31,888 nt of DNA from Bacillota bacterium (lineage in GTDB: Bacteria; Bacillota; Bacilli; Paenibacillales; Paenibacillaceae), in the NCBI GenBank assembly GCA_023433615.1, contig JAEZCJ010000196.1, positions 1-31,888 on the forward strand, in the 5' to 3' direction. A model generated the notes under the pieces. The model had not been told where the DNA came from. It ran no database searches and saw only the letters and a list, made by a program, of their open reading frames with translations. Positions 7,666 to 14,858 of this stretch are shown piece after piece; positions within the stretch are counted from its first letter, which is position 1, and each line of letters starts with the position of its first letter. The position numbers and the translations under genes were made by a program.

Positions 7666-9099
7666 ATGATCACATTGTCATTAACAGCAGCTAAACAGTT
7701 CTGGTTCGTCGTAGGCTCGCAGCATCTGTACGGAGAGGAAGCGCTGGCTGAAGTTAAGGCTCACGCGCAGCAAATGACGGATGCGCTGAACAATAGCGGC
7801 GTGCTCCCTTATCCGCTGGTCTTGCAGGATCTGGCTGTCAGCGCGGATAAGATTACGAGCATCATGAAGGAAGTGAACTACCGCGACGAGGTAGCGGGCG
7901 TCATCACGTGGATGCATACGTTCTCGCCGGCCAAGATGTGGATCCGCGGCACGAAGCTGCTGCAGAAGCCGCTGCTTCACTTGGCAACGCAGTATAACGA
8001 GAGCATTCCATGGGCTACGATCGACATGGACTTCATGAACCTGAACCAGGCCGCCCATGGCGACCGCGAATACGGCTTCATCAACGCCCGTCTGAAGAAG
8101 CAGAACAAAATCGTCGTAGGCTACTGGGAGCGCCCGGAAGTGCAGCGGCAAATCGCGGACTGGATGGACGTTGCGGTTGCGTTCAACGAGAGCTTCAATG
8201 TCAAAGTCGCCCGTTTCGGCGACAACATGCGCAACGTCGGCGTTACGGAAGGCGACAAGGTCGAGGCGCAAATCCAGTTCGGATGGACCGTTGACTACTA
8301 CGGCATCGGCGACCTCGTGCAATACGTGAATGCCGTGACGGAGCAGGAGATCGACGGGCTCATGGGTCAATATGCGGAGCTCTACGATTACGATTACGGC
8401 ACGAACAGCAAGGAAGCTTGGGAAGCAAGCGTTCGGATCCAAGCGAGCTACGAGATTGCCCTCAAGCGGTTCTTGGACGAGAGAGGCTATAACGCCTTTA
8501 CGACGAACTTCGAAGACCTGCATGGCATGAAGCAGCTTCCGGGTCTTGCCGTTCAGCGCTTGATGGCGCAAGGCTACGGTTTTGCCGGCGAAGGCGACTG
8601 GAAGACGGCCGCGCTCGATCGCTTGCTGAAGGTGATGAGCCGCAATCAGAACACCGGCTTCATGGAGGATTACACGTATGAGATGGCGGCCGGTCAGGAG
8701 GCCATCCTGCAATCCCACATGCTCGAGGTCGATCCGTCCTTGGCAGGCAGCAAGCCGAAGATCGTCGTATCGCCGCTCGGCATCGGCGACCGCGAAGATC
8801 CGGCGCGCCTCGTCTTCGACGGCAAGGCGGGCGACGGAGTCGTCGTCTCCATGGCTGACTTCGGCACGCACTATAAATTGCTGATCAACGAAGTAACCGC
8901 GTTCGAGCCGACGGCTCCGGCACCGAAGCTTCCGGTCGCTCGCGTCCTCTGGACGGTGAAGCCGAACTTCCAGGACGGCGTGAGAGCTTGGATCGAGAAC
9001 GGCGGCGGCCACCATACCGTCGTATCGCTGAACCTGACGACCGATCAGATCGTGACTTACGCCAAGCTGGTGAACTTGGAATACGTCGTCATTAAGTAA
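7666..9099 (+). CDS. araA: L-arabinose isomerase
   Basis: This is a full-length (477-residue) AraA, converting L-arabinose to L-ribulose. The start KQFWFVVGSQHLYGEEAL and internal MHTFSPAKMWIRG are diagnostic. Metal ligands are expected in the FTTNFEDLHGMKQLPGLAVQ region and at the late HH of GGGHHTVVSLN. It is the third gene of the operon, 33 bases after araD, and is followed by a strong terminator, so the unit is araB-araD-araA (B. subtilis has araA-araB-araD). The start is ambiguous: ATG 7666 has AAGGGA six bases upstream, while TTG 7675 has AAAGAGG nine bases upstream and gives the commoner MSLTAAKQFWF beginning. No transporter gene is attached. Confidence 0.97.
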   Translation: MITLSLTAAKQFWFVVGSQHLYGEEALAEVKAHAQQMTDALNNSGVLPYPLVLQDLAVSADKITSIMKEVNYRDEVAGVITWMHTFSPAKMWIRGTKLLQKPLLHLATQYNESIPWATIDMDFMNLNQAAHGDREYGFINARLKKQNKIVVGYWERPEVQRQIADWMDVAVAFNESFNVKVARFGDNMRNVGVTEGDKVEAQIQFGWTVDYYGIGDLVQYVNAVTEQEIDGLMGQYAELYDYDYGTNSKEAWEASVRIQASYEIALKRFLDERGYNAFTTNFEDLHGMKQLPGLAVQRLMAQGYGFAGEGDWKTAALDRLLKVMSRNQNTGFMEDYTYEMAAGQEAILQSHMLEVDPSLAGSKPKIVVSPLGIGDREDPARLVFDGKAGDGVVVSMADFGTHYKLLINEVTAFEPTAPAPKLPVARVLWTVKPNFQDGVRAWIENGGGHHTVVSLNLTTDQIVTYAKLVNLEYVVIK

Positions 9100-9113
9100 T
9101 AGGCGTAAACAGC

Positions 9114-9158
9114 AAGAACCGTTTCTTCCGTAAAGGGAGAAACGGTTCTTTCGATTTT
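9114..9158 (+). terminator. Terminator of the ara operon
   Basis: Perfect 13-base arms AAGAACCGTTTCT (9114-9126) and AGAAACGGTTCTT (9138-9150) with an 11-base loop are followed by a short T-rich stretch to 9158. It ends at the stop codon of the convergent secreted-protein gene. Confidence 0.85.
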
Positions 9159-10407
9159 ACTCTTCGACCAGGCTATAAGAGAGATCCCCGATCTGCAGGT
9201 CATGGTAGATGGCGCCTTGCTTATCGTCCGGAATGAACACATGCGTGGTCACCGTGCCGTCGGCATAGCGCAGCGTGAGCGTATTCTTCTTGATCGCGTA
9301 TGTGCCCGTTACCGTATCGGATGCATTCGATCCGCTGGTATGCGTATCGATCGTATCCAGGATGCCGATCGCGCTGCTGTCGCTCTCGAAGGTGCCGTCT
9401 GCGCGGAAGGTGAGGTATCTTTTCCATGAAGAAGCGAACGGCGTAATGCCGACCAGCCCCTGATACCCCATGGCCACATACTCGCCCTCCAGCGTGAACG
9501 AATCGGCGACAGGGGCAACCTTGCTCATATACGCATCGTTGATGACGATCATGCCTTGCTCGGTCTGGCCGATGCTCAGCGATTCTCCGCCCTCCAGATT
9601 CAGCTTGCCATCCCGAATGGAATACGTCCGGCATGCGTCTAGCTTGCAATCGATCGTCTCCGGACCGCCGCCCGCGGGCTCGCCGACGACAACTTGATTG
9701 CCGGGCAGGAACGTGTAGAACTTCCAGCACATTCCCCCGCATTCGTACCCGCCAAAATCGTCCTCGAAGCCGTAAAACATGCCCTGCAGCTTGCTTGCGT
9801 CGACCTTGCCCAGCGGCGGGGAATCGGGTTCGTGATCGGCCTCTTCCTCTGCTGCCCGTGCTTGCTCGGCAAGCTCGCGCGCATGCTCCTCATCGATCTC
9901 CTGTTGGAGCTCATTCACGAATGCCTGCAATTCCTCCCGCGTCATGCCGGTCGTTGCCATGTAGGCATCCGTCATCACGAGAATTTCTCGTCCTACGCTG
10001 TTCCAATGGACGAACGCCCCGGTCGTCTCGCTTACGAAGCGCAGCGGGACGACGGTATGGCCGTTGATCGATACGGCTGGCCGAGCCAGCTGCACGTGCT
10101 GCCCGTTCAAGTCGGCTTGATCGCTGTCCAATGTCATGGTTAGGAGGTACCCTTCCTTCACGGCGGTTATCGTGCGTGCGCCGGGATTCCAAGCCAGCTC
10201 CATGCCGAGCGCCTCGAAGATCGGCCTCATCTGCACCAAGGTCGTGCCCTCTTGCAAGTTAGGCGCGATATCCAGTACCAGCGGTTCTCCGTCAACATGC
10301 ACCACGATCGGAGGATCGGCAGTTTGCGCGTCTGCGCTCGCCGACAGTCCGAATAGCCCGAACAATAGTGCGGCAGCCAACATTCCGCCTGCAGCAAACC
10401 TCAGCAA
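9157..10407 (-). CDS. Secreted protein with copper amine oxidase N-terminal-like domain
   Basis: From TTG 10407 the protein has 416 residues. It has a signal peptide (hydrophobic MLAAALLFGLFGLSASADA) and then one stalk domain (about 33-150) of the copper amine oxidase N1 type: a VDGEPLVLD strand, LVQMRPIFEALG, and VVPLRFVSETTGAFVHW. This domain is very common in secreted Paenibacillus proteins and does not imply amine oxidase activity. A charged stretch EEHARELAEQARAAEEEADH follows. The remainder looks like all-beta repeats (two GxYxxxxxxLTLR-like strands), with four cysteines clustered near 230-260. The true start may be ATC at 10455-10453, which lies eight bases after a perfect AAGGAGG; neither TTG 10407 nor ATG 10383 has a good site. 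Function is unknown. Confidence 0.82.
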   Translation of the reverse strand: MLRFAAGGMLAAALLFGLFGLSASADAQTADPPIVVHVDGEPLVLDIAPNLQEGTTLVQMRPIFEALGMELAWNPGARTITAVKEGYLLTMTLDSDQADLNGQHVQLARPAVSINGHTVVPLRFVSETTGAFVHWNSVGREILVMTDAYMATTGMTREELQAFVNELQQEIDEEHARELAEQARAAEEEADHEPDSPPLGKVDASKLQGMFYGFEDDFGGYECGGMCWKFYTFLPGNQVVVGEPAGGGPETIDCKLDACRTYSIRDGKLNLEGGESLSIGQTEQGMIVINDAYMSKVAPVADSFTLEGEYVAMGYQGLVGITPFASSWKRYLTFRADGTFESDSSAIGILDTIDTHTSGSNASDTVTGTYAIKKNTLTLRYADGTVTTHVFIPDDKQGAIYHDLQIGDLSYSLVEE

Positions 10408-10463
10408 TAGCTGAGCCGGACTTGTCGGATGCTTCGGCAGCTCATACGTAGAGATACGGTTCG

Positions 10464-10470
10464 CCTCCTT
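10464..10470 (-). promoter_or_regulatory. Ribosome binding site suggesting an ATC start
   Basis: On the minus strand AAGGAGG (10470-10464) is followed by eight bases and then ATC (10455-10453), in frame with the secreted-protein gene. No ATG, GTG or TTG lies at a usable distance in that frame. The frame is open and would add 16 residues before TTG 10407. Confidence 0.55.
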
Positions 10471-10773
10471 CCTATAGCCCAGAATGTCCCATAGAGAGTA
10501 ACATAATCGGCACGGCCAACAGAATAGGGCATTGTGTCCATGTTGCGGCTTGGTACCAAGTGCTCATCGAACATCAGTAGGGCCGCCAGGATGCGCCGGG
10601 ATTCGCCATCAATCGATCCGCCCATAGACGGCGTCTATGGCTCATCTGAAGAATAACCATTACTTGTCATGCATGGATCTGTATTATAGTAGAGGTTAAG
10701 AGAATCGCGCTTCGATTGACGAGGCGCAGATTCAGCCTGACCCTACGAAACTATCGAACGGAGGACATCTGCA
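10471..10773. other. Intergenic region upstream of transaldolase
   Basis: No gene is supported here. It holds a perfect 9-base inverted repeat, CCATAGACG-G-CGTCTATGG (10622-10640). A weak promoter for the transaldolase gene is possible: TTGTCA (10664-10669) and TATAGT (10685-10690), 15 bases apart. The ribosome binding site GGAGG precedes the ATG at 10774. Confidence 0.5.
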
Positions 10774-11439
10774 ATGAAATTTTTTATCGACACAGCGAAT
10801 CTGGCAGACATTCAGAAAGCATACAAAATCGGCGTTCTGTCGGGCGTAACGACGAATCCGTCACTGGTTGCGAAGGAAGGCGTCAAGTTCGAGGACCGCA
10901 TCGAAGAAATTCTGAAAGCCGTACCGGAAGTCGAATCGGTATCCGCTGAAGTAACGCCGGATGCGCTTACGGCCGAAGAGATGATCGCGCAAGCGAACGA
11001 ACTGATCAAGATCAACAGCTACGACAAGAATATTACGATCAAGCTTCCGATGACCCTGGCCGGTCTTGAGGCTTGCCGTTACCTGACCCAGAAGGGCGTC
11101 AAGACGAACGTCACGCTGATCTTCACGGTCAACCAAGCGCTCTTGGCCGCTCGCGCAGGCGCGACTTACGTATCCCCGTTCCTGGGCCGTCTGGACGATA
11201 TCTCGGAAGACGGCGTTCAGCTGGTTGCGAAGGTAGCCGAGCTGTTCCGCACGCATAACCTGGAATCGCAGATCATTGCCGCTTCCGTCCGCCACCCGGA
11301 CCACGTCACGCGCGTAGCGATGGCCGGCGCGCATATCGCGACGATTCCGTTCAGCGTCATCGAGCAAATCTCGAAGCACCCGCTTACGGACCAAGGCATG
11401 GAGAAGTTCGCAGCCGACTGGAAGAAGTCGGTACAATAA
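10774..11439 (+). CDS. tal: Short-form transaldolase / fructose-6-phosphate aldolase-like
   Basis: This 221-residue TIM-barrel protein belongs to the small transaldolase subfamily. MKFFIDTANLADIQKA and GVTTNPSLVAKEG are the N-terminal signatures, and K90 in NITIKLPMT is the Schiff-base lysine. The later motifs NVTLIFTVNQALLAARAGATYVSPF (read as separate blocks) and IIAASVRHPDHV are typical. It should exchange dihydroxyacetone units between sedoheptulose-7-P and glyceraldehyde-3-P; FsaA-type aldolase activity cannot be excluded from sequence. It sits near the ara operon, whose product enters the same pathway, but has its own promoter region and terminator. Confidence 0.92.
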   Translation: MKFFIDTANLADIQKAYKIGVLSGVTTNPSLVAKEGVKFEDRIEEILKAVPEVESVSAEVTPDALTAEEMIAQANELIKINSYDKNITIKLPMTLAGLEACRYLTQKGVKTNVTLIFTVNQALLAARAGATYVSPFLGRLDDISEDGVQLVAKVAELFRTHNLESQIIAASVRHPDHVTRVAMAGAHIATIPFSVIEQISKHPLTDQGMEKFAADWKKSVQ

Positions 11440-11467
11440 GGGTTGAATGAATTAGCAGCTCTACAGC

Positions 11468-11514
11468 AAAAGATCGCATTCCCGAGGGCTAGCCTTTTGG
11501 GATGCGATCTTTTT
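11468..11514 (+). terminator. Terminator of the transaldolase gene
   Basis: Arms AAAAGATCGCATTCCC (11468-11483) and GGGATGCGATCTTTTT (11499-11514) pair with a single bulge and end in a T-run. It begins about 28 bases after the stop. Confidence 0.85.
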
Positions 11515-11550
11515 CGTTACCGGTTCGTGATGGGCATCACGCGAGCGGCG

Positions 11551-11580
11551 TTGTCCGAGATGGTACCATTAGGGTATAGC
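11551..11580 (+). promoter_or_regulatory. Candidate promoter of the CGCGG-protein gene
   Basis: TTGTCC (11551-11556) and TATAGC (11575-11580) are 18 bases apart. Just upstream is a palindrome GTGATG-gg-CATCAC (11527-11540). Both promoter elements match only four of six consensus bases. Confidence 0.35.
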
Positions 11581-11613
11581 ACCCCACAGCGTCGAGAAGG
11601 AGGGAGAGCGGCA

Positions 11614-11904
11614 ATGGCTTATCAAGAGATCGTCGTTCGCGCGAAGGATTGGTCGATCAACCTGGAGGATGCGTATTACGCGGAGCATCCCGATGAGCTG
11701 CTGCAAGCTGCGCTTGAAGCCGTGATCGGCACTTCACCCGGCTGTTATGTCAACCTCGTGACCCCGGAGGAGCTCGGACATCCGGAAGCGTCGTTCAACG
11801 GCTTATTGAAGCAGCAGCTCGCAGCACAGAATATTCCCGTGAAGGAGATACGCTATATCGACGAGTGCGGCTGCGGCGGACATGTCACGCGCGTCTTCCG
11901 CTGA
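11614..11904 (+). CDS. CGCGG-motif small protein
   Basis: This 96-residue protein begins MAYQEIVVRAKDWSINLE and ends DECGCGGHVTRVFR, with C85-G-C87-G-G89 near the C-terminus. The W-S-x-N-L-E block, the central YVNLVTPEELGHPEASF and the C-terminal CGCGG-x-VTRV-x-R agree, from memory, with a family described mainly in haloarchaea as CGCGG-family putative radical-SAM-modified peptides. I have not searched a database. No radical SAM gene is visible within the window, so either the maturase is elsewhere or the name does not apply to this bacterial member. The start is set by AAGGAGGG upstream of ATG 11614; an upstream open frame runs through the preceding terminator and is not credible. The CxC could also bind metal. 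Confidence 0.8.
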   Translation: MAYQEIVVRAKDWSINLEDAYYAEHPDELLQAALEAVIGTSPGCYVNLVTPEELGHPEASFNGLLKQQLAAQNIPVKEIRYIDECGCGGHVTRVFR

Positions 11905-12189
11905 TTAACCATCTTTAAGGGCTGTTGGGAAGAAGGCGATTGGGAACTAGAGTGAGTGCTGCAAGCACGATTTGCCGAATTGCGAGGAGACGTTGCGTAC
12001 CATTTCCCGCTCGAATTCGGAATTGCCGAATAATAGCGACCTTTTCCAACTGTAGCGCCAACGAATTCCTCCTTAATTCGGCATTTCCGACTTACGGCGC
12101 CATTCGCGCAATGGACGCCTGCTGTAAGTAGGCAAATCCGAGTTGCCTGTCTTTGCCCCGAGATGCGGCAACGCTCGGCGTCGTGTCCG
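11905..12189. other. Non-coding region with degenerate repeats
   Basis: No coding sequence is supported. AATTCGGAATTGCCGA (12014-12029) and AATTCGGCATTTCCGA (12075-12090) are near-identical direct copies, and the first contains ATTCGG/CCGAAT arms (12015-12020, 12026-12031). A small GTGCT-gca-AGCAC hairpin lies at 11956-11968. No clear terminator is seen for either flanking gene. Confidence 0.45.
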
Positions 12190-13827
12190 TCAAGTCTTAC
12201 GCCATATCAGCGTAGTCAAACGGGCTTTGTCAGACTCGTCAGGCAAAACCATTATTCCATTTCTTGTCAAGTATTCCATCACGGCGAAGATGATCGTCAT
12301 ACCATCATTCGTCGCTCGATACAAGACATCCTTTTCCGGCACGAACGAGGGCTCTTCTAAGCTGTTCATCATCTTCATGTCCTCATGGATTTGATCCAGC
12401 TTCGGCTTCATCCCGGCACTATCGAACGATTGATCGAGAATTGCATGCAATTGATCCAACTGCGAGGCGTTAAAGAACGGTACTAAGCATACAAGCTTCC
12501 CCTTTTCTAAGCCAACGAAGCCTTTCTTCACTAAGCGGCTGATCAGCATTTTGTCGAAATCCGTGTGAACGGAGTTGATCTCGCTCAACTCGATCGCCTG
12601 ACCAAGATCGCTCAGGTCCGAACTATTAAAATCCCGCCAGACCAGTCCTGCCCACCAACTCTCCATTTGCAGTCCGCCGTAATGGTCGTTCCATCGCGTT
12701 TTAATCCCGTTGGTCGCGTACTTCCGGACGATTTCATAATCGGGCAGATTCTTTCGGCATTCGTCGTCGTTGTAGACTATGCTGGCATCGACGATGTATT
12801 TGCCGCCGTCCTTCCGCTCATTCGGCGATATTCGAGCATAGTAAGCGGAATCCTTCGCTTGCAGGTATTGTTTCCAGATCGCATAAGGAAGCAACGTCCA
12901 CAACAGTGCATTATCATTAAGCTGCGCTCCGTGAAAGCCGGTTGCGCGAATCTCGTTAAGCACCTTAGCTACGCATGCATGCAAGTCATCCGCCATTTCT
13001 TCGGCTTTTCGCTGAAAATAACGGCTCTGTACCTTCCTTGTGTGCATCGTCTCGATCATGAAATTCGTCCGGTACTTCCCTTTGCCGCTCTCGACGATCA
13101 GGTCGGATCTCGTCAACTTCTGCACTTCATCTTCAACGTAAGCGCTTGCCACGCCGAGCTTGCGAGCAATGTCTTCGATAGAGAGAGCTTGCCCATAGAT
13201 AGCTACGCAGATGTTTCCTGCCAGAAGCGACTGGAAATAACAATTAGGCTCGTTGTGCGGTCCTGGGGTCCCGCTATGTCCTACCATTAACTTGATCGGC
13301 TTGAAACTTAGCTGATCCATCGTGTTCTCCACTCTCAACGCCTCCTTTAGTTTCTTCCGTACTTCAAAGAGGTGCCACTTTACGGTCCCCGTTGCGAGTT
13401 TCATCTGCTTGGCGATTTGTCCGACGCTTTGCCGGTCATAGTAGTAGCGGACGGTCATCTCCCGATTGAGACGCGATAGGTACGCAATTTCTACTCTCAG
13501 CTTCTCGTGCACCGGGTCCTGCCCTTCCATGAAGGCTTCTGCCGATTCATCTTTCCGCTGCATCGACTGGTCGAGTTCGGCATGATGCCAATGACGCTTT
13601 TCCTTAGCCACATAATTGCTCCACGTATAGCAGCAGATGGTATGTACCCAAGCATCCATGTTGTCGACTTGCTTTCCATCATGAAGCGAACGATACAGCG
13701 CGAACAGAATCTCTTGCGCCAGATCCTTGGCATTGTGTTCATGGGCGGTCTTGGACAACGCAAATCCGAAGATTTTACGTGAATAATCGCTTAGCATCCG
13801 ATCGTTGAACGGATCCCGGTCAGTCAT
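12190..13827 (-). CDS. Sigma-70-like factor with long C-terminal extension
   Basis: This protein has 545 residues. Residues about 14-80 look like sigma region 2 (KDLAQEILFALYRSLHDG, then MDAWVHTICCYTWSNYVAKEKR). Residues 112-164 look like region 4 with a helix-turn-helix (SVGQIAKQMKLATGTVKWHLFEVRKKLKE). After a linker, a second winged helix is likely at 205-260 (LSIEDIARKLGVASAYVEDEVQKL, ending SDLIVESGKGKYRTNFMI). The remaining 285 residues match no family I know. Ordinary ECF sigma factors end near residue 170-190, so this is a fusion or a specialised sigma-like regulator. It starts five bases after AAGGAGG. No anti-sigma gene is adjacent. Base composition looks less GC-rich than neighbouring genes, which may indicate acquisition. 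Confidence 0.85.
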   Translation of the reverse strand: MTDRDPFNDRMLSDYSRKIFGFALSKTAHEHNAKDLAQEILFALYRSLHDGKQVDNMDAWVHTICCYTWSNYVAKEKRHWHHAELDQSMQRKDESAEAFMEGQDPVHEKLRVEIAYLSRLNREMTVRYYYDRQSVGQIAKQMKLATGTVKWHLFEVRKKLKEALRVENTMDQLSFKPIKLMVGHSGTPGPHNEPNCYFQSLLAGNICVAIYGQALSIEDIARKLGVASAYVEDEVQKLTRSDLIVESGKGKYRTNFMIETMHTRKVQSRYFQRKAEEMADDLHACVAKVLNEIRATGFHGAQLNDNALLWTLLPYAIWKQYLQAKDSAYYARISPNERKDGGKYIVDASIVYNDDECRKNLPDYEIVRKYATNGIKTRWNDHYGGLQMESWWAGLVWRDFNSSDLSDLGQAIELSEINSVHTDFDKMLISRLVKKGFVGLEKGKLVCLVPFFNASQLDQLHAILDQSFDSAGMKPKLDQIHEDMKMMNSLEEPSFVPEKDVLYRATNDGMTIIFAVMEYLTRNGIMVLPDESDKARLTTLIWRKT

Positions 13828-13967
13828 GGCTGCCTCCTTGGAATGCGGTATGGTATATAAGTAGGCGTGATGCGAGATCGGTTGGGGGGAGAAAGAAAAT
13901 TCATATAAATAAGGTTAATCGATCTGTGAAATACTTGGTATCGGAAGGCTAGGAGGTGAACGATACC

Positions 13968-14078
13968 GTGAGCACGAAGACCAGACCCGATAAGAACAAC
14001 CCGAAGCATAGCCCGTCTCGATCCAACAACCCGAACGATCAAGGCAGAAGCAGGCTGCAGCCGAAGCCCCCGCAGTAA
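13968..14078 (+). CDS. Small basic hydrophilic protein (36 residues)
   Basis: A GTG start at 13968 follows AGGAGGTGA (13951-13959), an almost ideal ribosome binding site, and the frame ends at TAA 14076. The peptide begins MSTKTRPDKNNPKHSPSRSN and ends LQPKPPQ. It is rich in N, P, K, R and S, has no hydrophobic stretch, and looks disordered. Such composition recalls minor acid-soluble spore proteins, but I cannot match it to one. The gene is divergent from the sigma-like gene with about 140 bases between them. Support rests on the ribosome binding site and the clean frame, since the gene is too short for composition statistics. Confidence 0.55.
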   Translation: MSTKTRPDKNNPKHSPSRSNNPNDQGRSRLQPKPPQ

Positions 14079-14326
14079 GCTGCATAACCAAGCGATCCGC
14101 GCGGCCGATTAGCGAAGCACTGTCGCAGTTAGCGTACAGTCATGCGCTATGAAGCCGGATGCAGGTGAGGGTTAGCCGGAGTCTTTAGGAAATGCGCTAA
14201 TTAGCGAGTGCTCAACCGCTATTTAGCGCATTTTGTGCATTGTTCGGCGATATTGGGGCATACGGGGCGGAAATTGCGCATTTGGATACCTTGTTAGCGC
14301 TTCTGTTTCGTTAATCCCCACTTCAA
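14079..14326. repeat. Non-coding island with TTAGCG palindromes
   Basis: The island contains a nested inverted repeat: AATGCGCTAATTAGCG (14191-14206) pairs with CGCTATTTAGCGCATT (14217-14232) over 16 bases with one mismatch and a 10-base loop. Further TTAGCG copies occur near 14108, 14137, 14202, 14223 and 14295. No gene is supported. A related palindrome lies at 31221-31260. Confidence 0.6.
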
Positions 14327-14776
14327 CTACTGCCGAGCCAGCTCCTTGGTCATCACGACATGCGGGATGCCCTCTTCCATGAAGACGTCGCTCGACGTCT
14401 TGTACCCAAGCTTGCGATAGAACCCTTCGGCCTGCGTCTGGCCGTGCAGCTTCAGCTTCGTCAGCCCTCGCTCCGCAGCGACCCGTTCCAGCGCTTCCAT
14501 CACGGCTCTACCGACGCCGTACTTGCGCAGGGGAGCCAGCACGCAGATGCGCTCCAGCTTGCCGAAGCCGTCCACGACTCGCAGCCTTCCGGTTCCGGCT
14601 GCTTGTCCATTGCGGGATATAAGGACATGCTGGCATGGGCCGTGCAGGCCGTCGTACGCATCGATCTCCACCTCAACCGCCACGCCTTGTTCGTCGCAGA
14701 ATACCGTTTGCCTGATCTGCATGGCCTTCATATAATCTCGTTCATTCGTGATGACTTGCACTTCCACAATCTTCAT
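14327..14776 (-). CDS. GNAT-family N-acetyltransferase, YjcF-like
   Basis: This 149-residue GNAT protein carries the acetyl-CoA binding motif A region (GKLERICVLAPLRKYGVGRAVM) and a C-terminal motif around HGQTQAEGFYRKLGYK. The early blocks IRQTVFCDEQGVAVEVEID and LRVVDGFGKLERICVL closely match B. subtilis YjcF and the ElaA group. The acceptor substrate is unknown. The start is uncertain: ATG 14776 gives MKIVEVQVITNERD but AAAGGA abuts it, while GTG 14767 lies nine bases after the same AAAGGA. ATG 14794 has no site. The gene is divergent from the Rrf2 regulator, and its 5' end is close to that gene's -35 element. Confidence 0.9.
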   Translation of the reverse strand: MKIVEVQVITNERDYMKAMQIRQTVFCDEQGVAVEVEIDAYDGLHGPCQHVLISRNGQAAGTGRLRVVDGFGKLERICVLAPLRKYGVGRAVMEALERVAAERGLTKLKLHGQTQAEGFYRKLGYKTSSDVFMEEGIPHVVMTKELARQ

Positions 14777-14804
14777 TCCTTTCCAGCTTCGCATGATGCG
14801 CGGC

Positions 14805-14844
14805 TTGACACGTTGATCTCGTTGTAACTATACTTGTTACAACG
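14805..14844 (+). promoter_or_regulatory. rrf2 promoter and palindromic operator
   Basis: A consensus -35 TTGACA (14805-14810) and a -10 TATACT (14829-14834) are 18 bases apart. The inverted repeat CGTTGTAAC (14820-14828) and GTTACAACG (14836-14844), with a 7-base centre, straddles the -10. The same TTGTAAC-N7-GTTACAA core recurs upstream of the next gene, pointing to autoregulation by the Rrf2 protein. Confidence 0.8.
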
Positions 14845-14858
14845 GTGGTGATACAACA

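Noticed and set aside
7681..9015. 444-codon open frame on the minus strand across araA
   Set aside because: It is the antisense shadow of a well-conserved isomerase in GC-rich DNA; the peptide matches no family and there is no ribosome binding site.
10401..10625. 74-codon minus-strand frame before the secreted-protein gene
   Set aside because: No family resemblance. Its internal ATG near 10446 is 18 bases from the AAGGAGG site, too far, and that site fits the ATC in the other frame better.
14079..14326. Possible CRISPR-like repeats from recurring TTAGCG words
   Set aside because: Copies are short, irregularly spaced and in both orientations, with no constant spacer length; they fit interspersed palindromes, not an array.
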